Shown here one piece after another: positions 20,109 through 32,748 of a stretch of DNA of 64,000 nt. The stretch's first letter is position 1, and every line of letters begins with the position of its first letter. The notes below the pieces were generated by a model. That model was not told the DNA's origin. It saw only the letters and a list, made by a program, of their open reading frames with translations, and searched no databases. A program made the position numbers and the translations under genes. This DNA is from Membranipora membranacea. Lineage: Eukaryota > Bryozoa > Gymnolaemata > Cheilostomatida > Membraniporidae. Location: contig OU612065.1 of NCBI GenBank assembly GCA_914767715.1, forward strand, positions 26,350,001-26,414,000, in the 5' to 3' direction.

Positions 20109-23100
20109 GGCAAGGCATAGAAAAAACTGATATACATGTACATATATTCAATAAAATGGTGGCGATTGCGAATCTTGACCCATAGAATAGATTGTGTTAT
20201 ATTATAGCCTGTCCATTTTCTTAACTTGCCGAAATCGTTGTTGTAGGTTGAACGTTTCTGATGCATAGGAGCTCACAGCGTTATTCTTTGAGCTACTGTC
20301 CAAGGAAGCTCACAGTTGACATCCAGTCAAACAAACCAGACTGAAGTTTTTTGGATGCATTCTCTCTTTTCATTAAAGGCTACAAAAAATACCAAAGTAA
20401 TATATAGCTGACAGCTAGTTCAACAGTTGTTATGAAATATTTTTATTTATGTTGAGAAAAATCAGTAATTAAAAAATAAACAAAAGTGGTAGCTTATTGG
20501 GCTTGTACAGCATATACCGATAACCATAAATGCCTCATTGATGAGAAGGGGGAAAATTTTCAAATAGACAACACATAAATCACTGTTAATTAATTTATTT
20601 GTTTGAAGAGGTTTTCTGGAAAGTTTACAGATAACAGAGAAGTTAAAAAGTAACTTGTTGACCTCTGTTGTTGAGCAAAGACAGTCCAACAGAGCATTGG
20701 TGTATTGCATCCTTCGAATCGAGTTGGATTTATGTTCTTTCACACTTAATTGTCACACATGGCCAGAGAGACAACTAAGGCATCTGAAGTATCAGTCACA
20801 GGCATGTTGACTGTCCCTCATTGGCTTAAGAAATTACACACCAAGAGTAGCTATTTTTCACAGTCCACAGTCAGGTACACTGTATATTGATGTAAGTGCC
20901 CGTCAACTCTCTATTTATCGATTTAGTGGTTTCTTAGATGGTGCGGTGCGCGTTGGGATGTATGATGTAGGAAGTTCACTATATAGGAGGAATAAATAAT
21001 AATGTTTGGTGTAAGCCGAACGATATGGTTATCACCAGATTCGAGTCGCAATCTTTGTTGGGCAATGCTTCACTCACTCATAAAATTCACAGTAACAATA
21101 ACTGGCACTGTTCCTGAAAGGTGTACTCAAATAAAAACTCTAAGTTTATGCCATTAATAATACTTTGCCATGGATGATCATGTAGATAACACTGCAAGGA
21201 AAATACACCTCTCCTATTTTCAATGCCATTCCACAGGGACCTGTTTAGGGTGAATAGTTTGCTAGATAGGCATGACTGCCGCGCTGGGAATTAAGATGAT
21301 TAATTGGGACTTTCCATTATGGAGTTGCCTTTGACCATGCTGATAACATGACCAAAGAAGTATATATTCTTCCTGATACCACCGCACCTGTCAGGAATCG
21401 AACACGGGATGAAAGATCTGCATTGTACAAAATGAGCTCTGGTTCTTCATACAGCCAAACTACTCCATTTCTTCCCTTTTTGAGAAAGAACACAAGGGCA
21501 TGTAGTAACCATACAAACATAGCAAAATGTGGGTGTCGTTGAAAAAACGGTAATTTGGTACAGGCTTAGTATACACTTGTGGACAATCAAACAGCTTTGA
21601 TTCCACAAAAACTGAACGAAAAATTAGAAAAACCTGCCAAATTAATGCTTTTGAACATTTAATTAGCTGATTTGTGCACTAACATTTATCGTCAGTTTGA
21701 ATTCAATCTCAGCAGCATCATAATAACTCACAGGGCCTTATGTGATGATAACCTGTCAGTTATGAATGCATATTTATTGGACAACCCCCCCCCCCTCCTG
21801 TTTTAGATAAGGGTGGCTGCCAAAGTCTCAGTCTTTTTTCGGCATAGATTGTCAGTCACAAAAAAACAAAATTTTCAAAAACTGTTCAAAATACAGTCAC
21901 AGAGTAGCACCCCTAATTATTTTGCATATCTTTTTATTAAGCTTGATGCCAATTCTAAATGATACGCTTGTAATCAGACAGAGTTATAGCGAGTGGGCTA
22001 TATGCGAAGTCAGTATTTGTTGCCTCGAAATGCAGACCACTGTATCGTCAGAACAACGCAATAATGAATTACTAAATAAAGTTTTTTACACCTTAGGTAC
22101 GCATTTTAGCCTTGCCTTTGAGCCTCATATTTTCATCAATATCAAATACCTTTATAGAGAGGTGTTTCTTAATCCCTGTTCGCAGGTTTTTCTCATTCCT
22201 TTCATAAAAATAACTGAAAAGACACCAGAAATCTTTTCGCAATTCCCATCATCCCATCCTAAAGTACTACAGATGCTTTTGTATTTCTCAAGGTGTGAAA
22301 GGTAATTTAGGTGCATGTGATGTGTGGCCGGTGCTAAATTTTCCCCCTTCTTTAGGTAACGAGGCAGAATTTCAACCCCCTAAAGTTCTTGCGCAGCCCA
22401 TGCTGTGTTCCTAAGCAACTTACTGTATTTACTTCAAAACATCGTTTTTCTAACTTATTGGGCGTTAACCAGGACACATCGAAAACTACATCGCATGTAG
22501 GGCCTATGTAGTTTTGATTTTCATATTTCGGGAGTTGTGCTCACTCACAAGCGAGAAGTGTCAGAATTAATCTCAAAGTTAAACAGTGGCTAAAACAAAG
22601 GGGTCTGAATACCCCAATATCTTCAATTGAAATTGTCTTCAATAATCCTGTCCCATCAATCAGCGTTACATTTCACTAGATATCAGTCTCAACTTGAAAA
22701 ATCAGCATAGAGTGCTATGAGAGTAACATCACTATCAGAGATGGTCAAATTAGCTTATTTTTTTACTAGTATTAATTGTAGTAGTAGTGCTTGTTACATT
22801 TAATCATTTCAAAACTGAGTTCACCCTTGAAAACAGCTGTATGTATAATTAGCTTGATATGAGAATCAATTTGCGTTATATGAGAGTATCTGGTCACACC
22901 TGATGATGCTATTATAACTTCTGTTCCCTTGGCAGCGCAGCTCTGCTATCGGAGACTACAGAGTGCAGAACGGGCCTGTCAAAACTCTAGTTTTGTACTT
23001 TCTGATAAGCCCCTTTGTATATTTTAGTCACTTTTTTAAAAAACCTTATTCTCCTTAAGACAATAAACACTTGCACAAAAAATATTTACCCTTAACAATA

Positions 23101-23539
23101 TGTTCAGTCTGACTGGTTTGTTTAAAGCTAAAAGGGCGAGATCTACTATATTCTGATTGGGACATTTGCCTTATCCCTAATACTTAGATTTGATATCATT
23201 GATCGGTATTTTTCAGATAGCGATTCAGTTTTAAAAGCTAACTTAATGATGCATTTTTTTAGACAATCCACATGTGTAATACTGACCCACTGACCCAACA
23301 TAAGCGCTACAATAAAGTCAGGCCTTTTATTCTGAACTAAATTAACATATATTGTGATTGTCTGATCATGGCAAAAAAGAGGATAAAAAAGGCATAATCA
23401 AATTTTACGAGGCTGATGGCGATTCTAGATGACAACATTCATCTATACTACTCTATAAATATTCATATTATCTATACAATACATGTGGTTTAAACATATA
23501 CTTAATAATAAACCTTGTTATCAATGATGCTGTTTCTTC
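20109..23539. other. Intergenic; one tRNA-like pseudogene, no gene recognised
   Basis: Minus strand 21363-21450 has a B box (GTTCGATTCCTGA), a partial A box and an anticodon-arm-like CATTTTGTACAATG, so it is a weak tRNA-derived sequence. The 127-codon open frame at 21922-22305 has no recognisable domain. Short poly(C) at 21786-21795. Confidence 0.4.
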
Positions 23540-23790
23540 TTCAAAATATTTTTGTTGCCTTAAATTAGTATCAGACTGTTCAGGACAAGCTGCTAACTCT
23601 ATTGTAATTTTTAAGCGGCGTAATCCGATTACAATTGGATGAGTTATCCTGGATTTTTGACAGTAAATCAATGATAGCATCATTGCTTCTACACCTTTCA
23701 ATGACGTTACGTTGCCCACAATTAACTGTCTCAGTGCCTCGATGCTAATGCTCCATAGTGTCCTGCCTAGGTTTATTATTAAGTCTATGG
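23540..23790 (+). repeat. Dispersed repeat, copy at 23.5 kb
   Basis: Shares ttagtatcagactgttca, gacaagctgcta, attgtaattttta and cacaattaa...cctcgatgctaat...aggtttattattaa with 58770-59135, same orientation. Its right end, attaagtctatg, matches the terminus of the foldback element at 31406, so it may be a decayed relative of that family. Confidence 0.55.
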
Positions 23791-24599
23791 GCTTATATTA
23801 CTAAGAAACATGAAACTAATTTTTTTTATTGGGCACATGTTCAGATTACACATAGAATAAACTCATGGTCACAAAAAAGTATAATCTGGTTATTTTGCAA
23901 ACTAAAAGTTTTGTATCGTTAATTTGAAAAACTCATTGTATGTAGCCTGATGTCAGAATAAGAGTATCATCAGCGATGGAAAAAACAATGACTACTCTTT
24001 GCATATTACTTACATTTCACCATTTATTAATTTCTAAAACTCCATGGAGAAGAAGTTCTTTAAACTGCTGCAACGTTTTAAGATTAAAGATGAAATTCCA
24101 AACTTTGCAGAGCCCGACTTTTAAAAACTCAAAGATGTTTTAGTTGTCCTCCCTTGGAACAAAAGAACACAACTCCAATATTTGCCAACACCTAATAACA
24201 CTTATTGGCCACAACATTGTAAGTTGTGAGTTGAGTTGCCAAATAATTGTTTCCCTGGATCTCATACTATCCACCCATTAATGCCATGAAACTTCAAGTA
24301 CACTGCCACTGATAGTTTTCACTAGCCATATAAGCTGCGTCTTGAGCTTCCAATTCATTTCTTGAGCAATCATCAGTTAAGTACCAGCTACAGACTGGCG
24401 GCTCGATTCCCTTACTGTAGTAGCAATTTACAAATTTTTCAGATTCAGCGTTTTATGTGCAGGCTCGATTATATGTAAAATAGCAATTTTTTGTCTTCAC
24501 CTATGATTGCAATTTTCTACGCTTAGTGCTTCTCAGGTGGAGACCCCTAGTTTTGGTATTGCCAAAGCTATTCCAACAGACACAGCAAGTTTAAACAAT

Positions 24600-26760
24600 T
24601 ATGGCGAGTAGCCCAGTTGCTTTATTTGTTTTGTGAGACATCTTAATTCAGATGCTAATCCATCGCTGTTTTATTCAGCCTACCTAGGTGACCTAAAAAT
24701 ACAAGTAATTTTCACTAGAGAAGGAGTAACTTAACTTCTCAGTATATGGGAACTCAGAGCTTGTGTGGTTAACCAGAAGTTGTCAAAGCAAAAAATGGCC
24801 AAAAATATTAATTTCTAAGTGCTTCTTCACACCAAGCAGGTATTGATGTGCGATGATCAAAACAAAATTACATCCATTCCGGAGCACCCACTGTAAAATT
24901 TTATGCTACCTAATCTCACAAATCATTTGTATCATAGAAGGAACAACCTTGCCTTTAATGACAGTCAGTGTTGCTAGGCTTATGACTCTCTTGTGGTTAT
25001 AGGAGTAGGAGGTGGCTCAGTTGGTTAGAGCGCCGTTCCTTCAGCATGCAAATGTTGAGGGTCCACTGACTACTGGGACTTTTGGACCCCCAGGTGTGCT
25101 CTGACCTGCCTACAAACCGAGAGGGAAATGGCGCAGACATTGCGGCCTAGCCCCTAAGGCACCCACTATTTTGCCACCCATTCTTCTGAATGTGGTGAGT
25201 GACTATACCTTGCCATTTTAACCAATAATTTAGACCAACAAACTTTTTAAACAACCCTCAATTTTTGGTTGGCTGTTACTATTCTACCTGATAATATACT
25301 CTACTGCCCGAAGCCCTGTTTTGAAATAAGCTTAAGCCACCTGAATTTCCACCTATATGTTTATCCTTTTTTTGCCCGCTTCTATTAATATAGGAGCGTT
25401 CAGCAAACTCGTCAACCCCAAAAATGGAAGGATGTATTGCGGGCTTATCCTAAAGAAGGGGAAGGCAAAGGGGCAACCTAGTCTTTAAGCACATAGAGTG
25501 TTGCTGGGAACTTAGAGTTTATAAAATTCTGGGGGTTAAAAAGATACCATCAGTTCTGAACTGGAAATTGTTAAACCAGAATATTTTTATATACTGGGCA
25601 CTTGCTCCCACCCAGCAGTTATTGAAGTGAGATGATCGAAACAAAATTACATTCATTCCGGAGCACTGAGCAATCTGAGCACCCACTGTGAAAGTGTAGG
25701 CGACCTAATCACACAAATCATTTGTATCATAGAATGAGTAACCTCGTGTTCAAAAACATCAAGTGTTGCTGGGTTTATGACTCTCTACTGGTTAAACAAC
25801 CCTCAATTTCGGACTGGCTGTTGTGTTATACCTGATATATACTCCACTGCCTGAAGCCCTTCATGTGCAGACTCCGCGCCAACTAATCTTCACCCTGTTT
25901 TGTACACATTTTTACTCACTTCACTCAATTCTATTAATATGGGAACGTTCAGCCAGCTCCTTTACCTTAAAATGGCCGGATTTATTGTGAGCTTATTGTG
26001 AACCACAACACACCAGAAACAGATTGTTCTACTGCAATATACATGCATTCATCAAGGCTTTCACCAAAATGAGGGCTTCAACTATGAGTGCAGCATTCAG
26101 TTTAAACCACTTTTTATCAGAAAGTTGATCTACCTAATAACTTCATGCAATTTTTATCATCATCAACAGAGTACTAACATATTTAATACAATATTAGGAT
26201 AAGTTTTTGTCTGCTTTTACTTTGTCCGCCAGCTTAATTCAGTTGCTAATTCAGTGCCATTTTTATTTGGCCAAACCTAGGCGACAAAATTACACGAGTA
26301 ATTTTCATCAGGGAAGGGGCAAGAGTTTTGTTGGAAACTGAGAGCTTATGAATATCTGGTGTTTAAAAAAAGATACCATCAATTCGGAGCCGCAAATGGA
26401 TAAAACAGGATCTTATCAATTCCTGAGCACTGGCATTCAACAAGCAGTTATTGATGTGAGATGATCGAAACAAACTAACATTCATACCCGAGCACCCACT
26501 GTGAAATTATAGGCAACCTAATCTCACAATCATTTATATCATAGAAGGAATCACCACGCATTCAAAAAACATCGAGTGAGGCTGAGATAATGACTTTCTG
26601 GCCGTTACACAATCCTCAATCGTTGGACGGCTGCTAATATTGTTCCTGAACACAAGATAGTCAATGCAGAATATCATAAATTCCTGAGCACTTGCACTCA
26701 CCCAGCAGTTATTCATGTGAGATGCTCAAAGCAAACTAATATTAATACCCGAGCACCCAC
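24600..26760 (+). repeat. Degenerate long direct repeats, three to four units
   Basis: Blocks around gatgatcgaaacaaaattac, ccgagcacccactgtgaaat and acctaatctcacaa recur at about 24840, 25620, 26445 and (partly) 26705. The flanking text ctcaattt..ggctgtt..ctctactgcc..gaagccc recurs at 25258 and 25802, and gttgctaattcagtgcc-like text recurs at 24650, 26240 and 32120. Unit length is roughly 600-800 bp with many indels. A SINE is inserted in the first unit at 25001. Non-coding. Confidence 0.6.
25001..25215 (+). mobile_element. tRNA-derived SINE, plus strand
   Basis: A box ggaggtggctcagttggtta, a degraded B box near 25065, then a body matching the 12.7-kb copy (ggtgtgctctgacctgcc, atggcgcagacattgcggc, gaatgtggtgagtgac). 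Inserted within the direct-repeat array, hence younger than it. Confidence 0.75.
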
Positions 26761-28150
26761 CTATCAAGAGGTTGCTGACAGTTTTAATACATTCTTCACA
26801 AATGTCGTTTCGTATCTTACTGGCAAATCGCCACCCACAGTTGCTAGTTTTGTAGACTCAAATTGAATGGGTTTCTAGATCCAAATTCAGTTTTTATGTT
26901 GTTGATAGTACATAGTAGTTGACTTCAAACTAAAAAAGCCACTGGTCTGGAAAAATTCTCTTCACAAGCAATCAAAGAAAACTAGCTGATTATCATCCCA
27001 ATATTGGTGTATCTTTTAATTTAATTGAATTGAAAATTTTGTGTTCCTAGACTGCCTAGAAATTGCACAAGTGACACCCGTTTTTAAAAAAGAGGAAAAA
27101 CAAAGTACTTGAAACTATCGCCCAATATCAATTCATAGCACTATTTCGAAAATTGTTGAACAAATTATTAGTAACCAGATCATTGATTTTTTAGAGAGCA
27201 ATTCAATTTTTACCGTCTGCCAGATTGGATTTAGAGGAGGCGAGGCAGAAATACCACCTCTGCTATAAACAGGCTCATGGAACAATTGTAAGAAATTTTA
27301 GCAACTGCAACAGCACAGTTTGCATATTTTTAGATTTTTCAAAGGCTTTTGATACTACAAATCATGAAATTTTAATCAAAAAGCTACTGTTTAGTTGCTT
27401 TTTACCCTGTGCCACATCTCTCATAGCAAATTATCTCCTAAAAAACCGAAACAGCATGTTATTGTTAATACTTCTGTATCTCAGTTCGTGACATCAACAT
27501 AGGAGTACCCAAAGGTTCAAACCTGAGGCCTTTACCATTTTGAATTTACATAAACGACCTCTTGAATGCAGCGCTTGCATTAAACTACAACACTAATATA
27601 TTTGGTACAGACAATGAGGTTTTAAGACAAGAATTGAACAATGTAGAAAAATTGGTGCCTGGCTAATAAACTTGTACTTAACTATTCCAAAACTTTTCAG
27701 GTAATTTTTAAATCCCCAAGAAAAGCTATTAGTGCCGATGATCATGTTATCAAATTGAATACCAAAACCCTTGAGCTGAAAATTGAAACTAAATTTTTAG
27801 GAATTATCCTTGATTCAAATATTACTTTCAAGTCCCACATAAATTAATTTGTTCAAAAAATTAAATTTTTGTGATAATGATGCGTGTCGTATGACCATAT
27901 TTTGACAAAAATACCATGATAAAGTTTTTTTACCCGCACCTGCTCTATGGAATGGAGTTCTGAGGCCACTTTGCTTAAAAATGATTTAAAATGAATAATA
28001 GTCCTCCAAAGGCATGTGTGAGAGTAATTTAAAAGAAAGAATCCAGAGATTACGTTTCAACTCTTTTTAAGACTTTAAATATAATTTATTTAAATATGTT
28101 ATTTTAATACTGCTCTTTGAAATTGTTTATGACAACATTATTTCCAATGA
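26760..28150 (+). mobile_element. Decayed LINE reverse transcriptase, plus strand
   Basis: Fragmented frames give VSYLTGKSPPTVASF near 26810, CLEIAQVTPVFKK near 27050, FLDFSKAFDTTNHEIL (catalytic motif A, F-x-D-h-S-K-A-F-D) at about 27330, and FLGIILDSNITFKSH near 27800. The order matches a jockey/CR1-type reverse transcriptase. Many stops and frameshifts; the YADD region is not preserved. Inactive. Confidence 0.75.
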
Positions 28151-28729
28151 ATTCATCAACTCTCTGAAATCAGACCATGATTATAACACTAGGTCAAAAA
28201 ATTGACGTACATAAAAGGCCAAAAAAAAGGAGGGGCGAGAGGTCACTGTTGTGCTATGGTGTCATCCTGCACAACAGGTACCTTATGGGAGTGGAAACAT
28301 GTACAACTCTGGTTCCTTGGGTGGCCTGGCGGTGCGCCTGTGGGAGGCGGTCTGATTGTATGCAGGCTGCGGATGTTTCGCTCTTTCTTTCAGGCAGGCG
28401 AGTGTGGCGTTGAATGTTCTAGTTGGGCTGTAAGGGTTCCAACTATGAGTGCGGCATTAAGTTTGAACCGCTTTTTATCAGAAAGTTATTCTTCCTCATA
28501 CCTGTATTGGTATGTCCAACATTGTTTAGGTTAGGTGTATCTTAACAGTAGCTACTCTCGCTTTTAAGTGGTTGGAACTTTATTGGAGAAATTGACGACT
28601 GTAACCTTTCAATAATAGTGATATTTTAAAATTGGTACATGAAACATTAAAACACATTAAAAACATTTGACACCAAATTGTTGTGAACGATGCAGAAGTG
28701 AATACAATGAAATAGAATAAAGCATAAGA
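28151..28729. other. Non-coding; copy of a local repeat
   Basis: Around 28435-28490, actatgagtgcggcattaag and cgctttttatcagaaagtta match actatgagtgcagcattcag at 26083, so this belongs to the same degenerate repeat family. The 110-codon frame at 28202 is not convincing as a gene. Confidence 0.4.
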
Positions 28730-28737
28730 TTCTTAAC

Positions 28738-31406
28738 CATAGACTTAATATACTACCTAGACAGGCCAATAGCATTCAATACTGCCCCACTTAAATAGCA
28801 CGACATGACGTAATTATAGTTTGTGCTGTGAGCATAGATTTAAAAACTGTTTTTAAATCTATGGCTGTGAGCCATAGTTTACTATATATCCATCAATGAA
28901 ACAATGTGAAAAATCAAGGGACACTGGGCATGATATCAGCCCCTGTCCAGCCCCTTATTATTCAAACACAAAGAAAATTGGTGAGTGTATGCAAAAGACC
29001 TTTCCGCACGAGATGGTATTCATAATTTGTCTCCATAACCAGAACTTTTTATGATAAGAGACAATCATTAGCCAATAAACACTGAAACAAATACAGCCAT
29101 TTACCCTCAGCACTTCCATCACTTACTATAAAAATGTAAAGAATACCTATAACACAAGATCACAAATATTTTGTTGGATAAGCCAGATCTAAGCACCAGC
29201 ACCACCACCATCATCATTTTTTCCTTAAAATTCTTCGTAGTTGTGACTGAACACAACCAGTCTGCTCAAATTGGATTGCTAATTTTATTGTCGCTTCACA
29301 AGGAAGAATAGATCTGTGCTGTTAAATGAGTATGCAAACTACAGATAGCTGTTGTTCCTGAGTACGTATGATGAAGCTAGAGCATTGACAATAACGTAAA
29401 ATTATTATAGTTCAGTACTGTAGTCAAAATCTAATGGCCTTTACCATGGCCGAACTTATTTTTGCCGATGCCGGTAAGGTTCTTTGAGTTTATAAATGTG
29501 ATATCGGCGTCAACAGTGAATGTCTATTGCTTCCCCGACCTATACACAGAAACAGCAGCGTGAAAAAAAGTTATTACTGATATGTCTAAAACTGTTTTAA
29601 CAAAATTGCTTCCGATGAAGACCATCCTATTTTTTGTCGTGTTGTTTTCAACTGTGCAAAGGTTGCCTCTTGCCTACATACCATCAATTGCCCACCAAAG
29701 TGCAGGACCGGGAAGGCATTTAAAGAGCTTTTTTCCGTATTACATGTCAACTGACAACAGAATTTAAAATGTCCATTTTCATGTACCAATCCAATCCTAT
29801 CGCATGTTAATACAATGATTGTTATAATAAGTCCAACCAGAACATATCATCATCGGAGAAAACGGAACTACATGTAATGATGAAACTACAGAGGAAAACG
29901 GATGGAAGCAGGTGACTCTAATAATTTCCAAAACTGGAAAAGGAAATACCCTGGCCAAACTTATTTTTGCCGGTGCCGGTAAGGTTCTTGGAGTTTTTGA
30001 GTTTACCAATGTGATATTGGCGTCAACAGTGAATGTCAATTAGAGTGATATTTGAAAAGTACAATTCCGGTAATGATCATTATTATTATTCTTATCGTTG
30101 CATTCACATTATTTTTTTTCAATAGTTTCAATAATTCCCATAAAAATTATTTCAGCTTCGGTCTAGGTGGAGCCCTGCAGACATCTCTATACTTCTCAAG
30201 ATAGTGCAGCACAATCAACAGTGATGTCTCCTTACAGAGGGATTTTTTAGTCATTGCAGAAGGGGTTGTTGCTGCTCATTAATTCAAAAACTTCTCTGGC
30301 TGTCTAAATAAAGGGTTAAGAAACGTTATTTTGTGGCTCAGACTGGGTTCCATAGTAATAGCCATTATTCATACTGAACCTTAGCTCATACCAACAAAAA
30401 TTTATTGCACGCTGCGGATCGGTTTGTGCTTGTGAGCAGCTGTGATGCAAGTGAGCACGCAGCTCTCGGCTGAGTCAAGCATTAATGCTGGTGATCATTT
30501 GGCATTTATTTTCCAGTCTTGGAAATGATTAGAATCACTGCTTCCATCCTTGATTCTCTGTAGTTTCATCATCACATGTAGTTCCATTTTCTCAGATGAT
30601 GACGTGTCATGTTGTAATAACTACTTTTTTCACACTGCCGTGTCTGGTCAAGGAAGCAATTGACATTCACTGTTGACGCCAATATCATATTGATAAACTC
30701 AAAGAACCTTACCGGTATCGGCAAAATTAAGTTTGGCCACAGGAAAGGCCATTAGATTTTGACTACCGTACTGAAATGTAATAATTTTAAGTTATTGTCA
30801 ATACTCTAGCTTCATCATACGTACTCAGGAACAACAGCTATCTGTAGTTTACATACTCAATTTACAGCACAGATCTATTTCTTCCTTGTGAAGCGACAAA
30901 AAAATTGGCAATCCAATTTGAGCAGACTGGTTGTGTTCGGTCACTACTAGGAACAATTTTGAAGAAAAAAACGATGATTGCGGTGATAAGATCTGGCTCA
31001 TCCAACAAAATATTTTTGATATTTTGTTATAGGTATTCTTTACATTTTGATAGTAGTGATGGAAGTGCTGAGGGTAAATGGCTGTATTCAGTGTTTATTG
31101 GCCAATGATTGTATCTTATCATAAAAAGTTCTGGTTCTGGGGACAAATTATGAATACCATCTCGTGTGGAAAGGTCTTTTACATACACTCACCAATTTTC
31201 TTTGTGTTTAAATAATAAGGGGCTGGACAGCGGCTGATATCATGCCCAACGTACCTTGATTTTTCACATTATTTCATTGAATGGTATATAGTAAACTGTG
31301 GCTCACAGCACAAACTAATTACGTCATGTCGTGCTATTTAAGTGGGACATATTATGATCAGTGAAGCATAAGCGTTGTCCTGTCTACGTAGTATATTAAG
31401 TCTATG
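28738..31406. mobile_element. 2.67-kb foldback element with 8-bp target site duplication
   Basis: Perfect 8-bp duplications TTCTTAAC at 28730-28737 and 31407-31414 bound the element. The 28-bp termini start CATAGACTTAATATACTAC and differ at one base (28738-28765 against 31379-31406). The inverted arms extend about 0.75-0.8 kb, 28738-29530 against 30655-31406, with indels (for example tgatatcagcccctgtccag against ctggacagcggctgatatca). A second, inner inverted repeat pairs 29820-29948 with 30504-30625. A 95-bp segment (cggtaaggttcttggag-like) occurs at 29448, 29948 and, inverted, 30650. An 8-bp duplication is characteristic of hAT and some other DNA transposons, but the termini are not the usual CAGGG-like hAT ends. 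No transposase; non-autonomous. Confidence 0.85.
29615..29767 (+). CDS. Short signal-peptide-like ORF in the foldback loop
   Basis: 50 codons from the ATG at 29615, or 61 from 29582. MKTILFFVVLFSTVQ looks like a secretory signal, followed by about 35 residues without cysteine and a TAA at 29765. It lies in the unpaired region between the outer and inner inverted repeats. It could be a captured host exon, an orphan ORF or chance. No promoter, splice site or poly(A) signal clearly belongs to it. Confidence 0.25.
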   Translation: MKTILFFVVLFSTVQRLPLAYIPSIAHQSAGPGRHLKSFFPYYMSTDNRI

Positions 31407-31414
31407 TTCTTAAC

Positions 31415-32195
31415 TTACAATTTTTAACACCTTGACATTAGTATGGTGATTCCTGGTTTGCTATTATTTTGGGTGCTGTTGTACTGAACCTATTAATAAA
31501 ATGATATACAATGACTACAAAAACTAGGTAACAAAAAATCTATGTGGCAATTGCATACATGGTAAATACAATTAATTTCAGATTTATTGAACGTTTATAA
31601 ATTGGTGATACATGTAATTAACAATAAAATACAAAGAATGAACTTACGTATTCAGCCTTAGAGTAAAGATATGATATAATACGGCTAATTCTCCTGAAGT
31701 TAGTAAGGAGAAAACTTACCCAAAAAGATGGGCTTGAATCTAAAACTGAGTTCTCTACATTTTGACGGTGGTAGTTCAGTGACGACTAAATGTCTAATGC
31801 TATAAAATGGTATCATATGCGGTAAGAATGATTGTTTAGATTTGGCTAGTCACAGCTTGAAATAATATTGAGTATAATGCGCTGGGACATAAAATTGACA
31901 TCATGCTGTGAAAAAGTTACAAAGAATCTGCGACCTTGATCGAATACTGGCCACTATTGCGTAATATTAATTCAGGTGAGGCAAAAACTGGGTGCATCAC
32001 GTTATACCGATACAATACCTTCATGCAATTTTCATCATCAACAACGGAGCTCTCATATTACCAAAATAGATAATTAATTCAATGCAATATGATATGATTT
32101 TTGGCTGTTTTTATTCTGTCAGCATAATTCAGATGCCAATTCAGTTTTTGTATTTGCTTTCCTAAAATTGGATATTGGTAACATTTTGTACTTTC
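31415..32195. other. Intergenic; poly(A) signal of the 32-kb peptide gene
   Basis: tttatt at 32110-32115 is AATAAA on the minus strand, 80 bp downstream of the stop codon of the peptide gene at 32196-32748. 32035-32160 resembles the repeat text at 26145-26270. Confidence 0.45.
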
Positions 32196-32748
32196 TTATC
32201 TGCTCTTCCACATGTCCTTTATCAATCTGTTTAACGCTGAGGTCTCTGAGTCACTAGGCCTCCATACTGGTCGGCATTTGTTACCCATTACACTACAGTA
32301 GTAGGTAAAAGGACAGTCCCTGCAATACAGTATTGTATATTTTCAATTTGCAATAGCATGTCTAAAAGTCATCAATGAAGCAACTATGAAGCACACAATA
32401 ATAAAAAAACATCCCACACAATGTATCAACTATCTTTTGTACAGCCTCTTTTACAATGTGTCACAGGCTTTTTCAACAAACAACAAACAAAGTTACGTTA
32501 AGCTACAATCAGCTAAATCAACTTGGTCAACAAAATCAATTCAATCCATCAATCACTTTTCATTTTTCTTATCCTGAAAGTTAAAATTTTGATCGAGTTC
32601 ATATGAAGTGAGCAACAGCCTTCATGCACCAAGACAGAACAACACCAATATCTCTTGACCTCTTTTATTTGACTTACCTGTGGCGAAGAGAAGCCGAAGT
32701 CATTGCGATGGCTGCAATAAGAGTCATAGCCATAGCTGCAATCTTCAT
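32196..32748 (-). CDS. Two-exon small secreted peptide
   Basis: Exon 1 is 32678-32748 on the minus strand: MKIAAMAMTLIAAIAMTSAS, a clean signal peptide, ending CACAG/GTAAGT in phase 2. Exon 2 is 32196-32319, preceded by CTGTATTGCAG, also phase 2, so the join is in frame. It reads DCPFTYYCSVMGNKC, then a Trp/Pro/Ser stretch and a basic helix-like tail ending DMWKSR and TAA. Total 64 residues, with cysteines at 26, 32 and 39 (C-x5-C-x6-C). The intron is 358 bp. AATAAA lies 80 bp beyond the stop. Agreement of signal peptide, both splice sites, phase and poly(A) signal makes this credible although both frames are short. An odd cysteine number suggests a dimer or a free thiol. Family not recognised; not obviously related to the C..GY..CC peptides. 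Confidence 0.6.

Noticed and set aside
20935-21060. Possible tRNA (B-box-like AGATTCGAGTCGC)
   Set aside because: No convincing stems or A box; at most a SINE scrap.
21922-22305. 127-codon open frame
   Set aside because: No ATG at its start, no domain, no splice signals; could be chance in AT-rich DNA.
28202-28534. 110-codon open frame
   Set aside because: Overlaps a dispersed repeat; composition is not protein-like.
32240-32310. tRNA-like A-box motif (GTAGTGTAATGGGTAACA) on the minus strand
   Set aside because: No B box or cloverleaf, and the sequence is better explained as exon 2 of the two-exon peptide gene.
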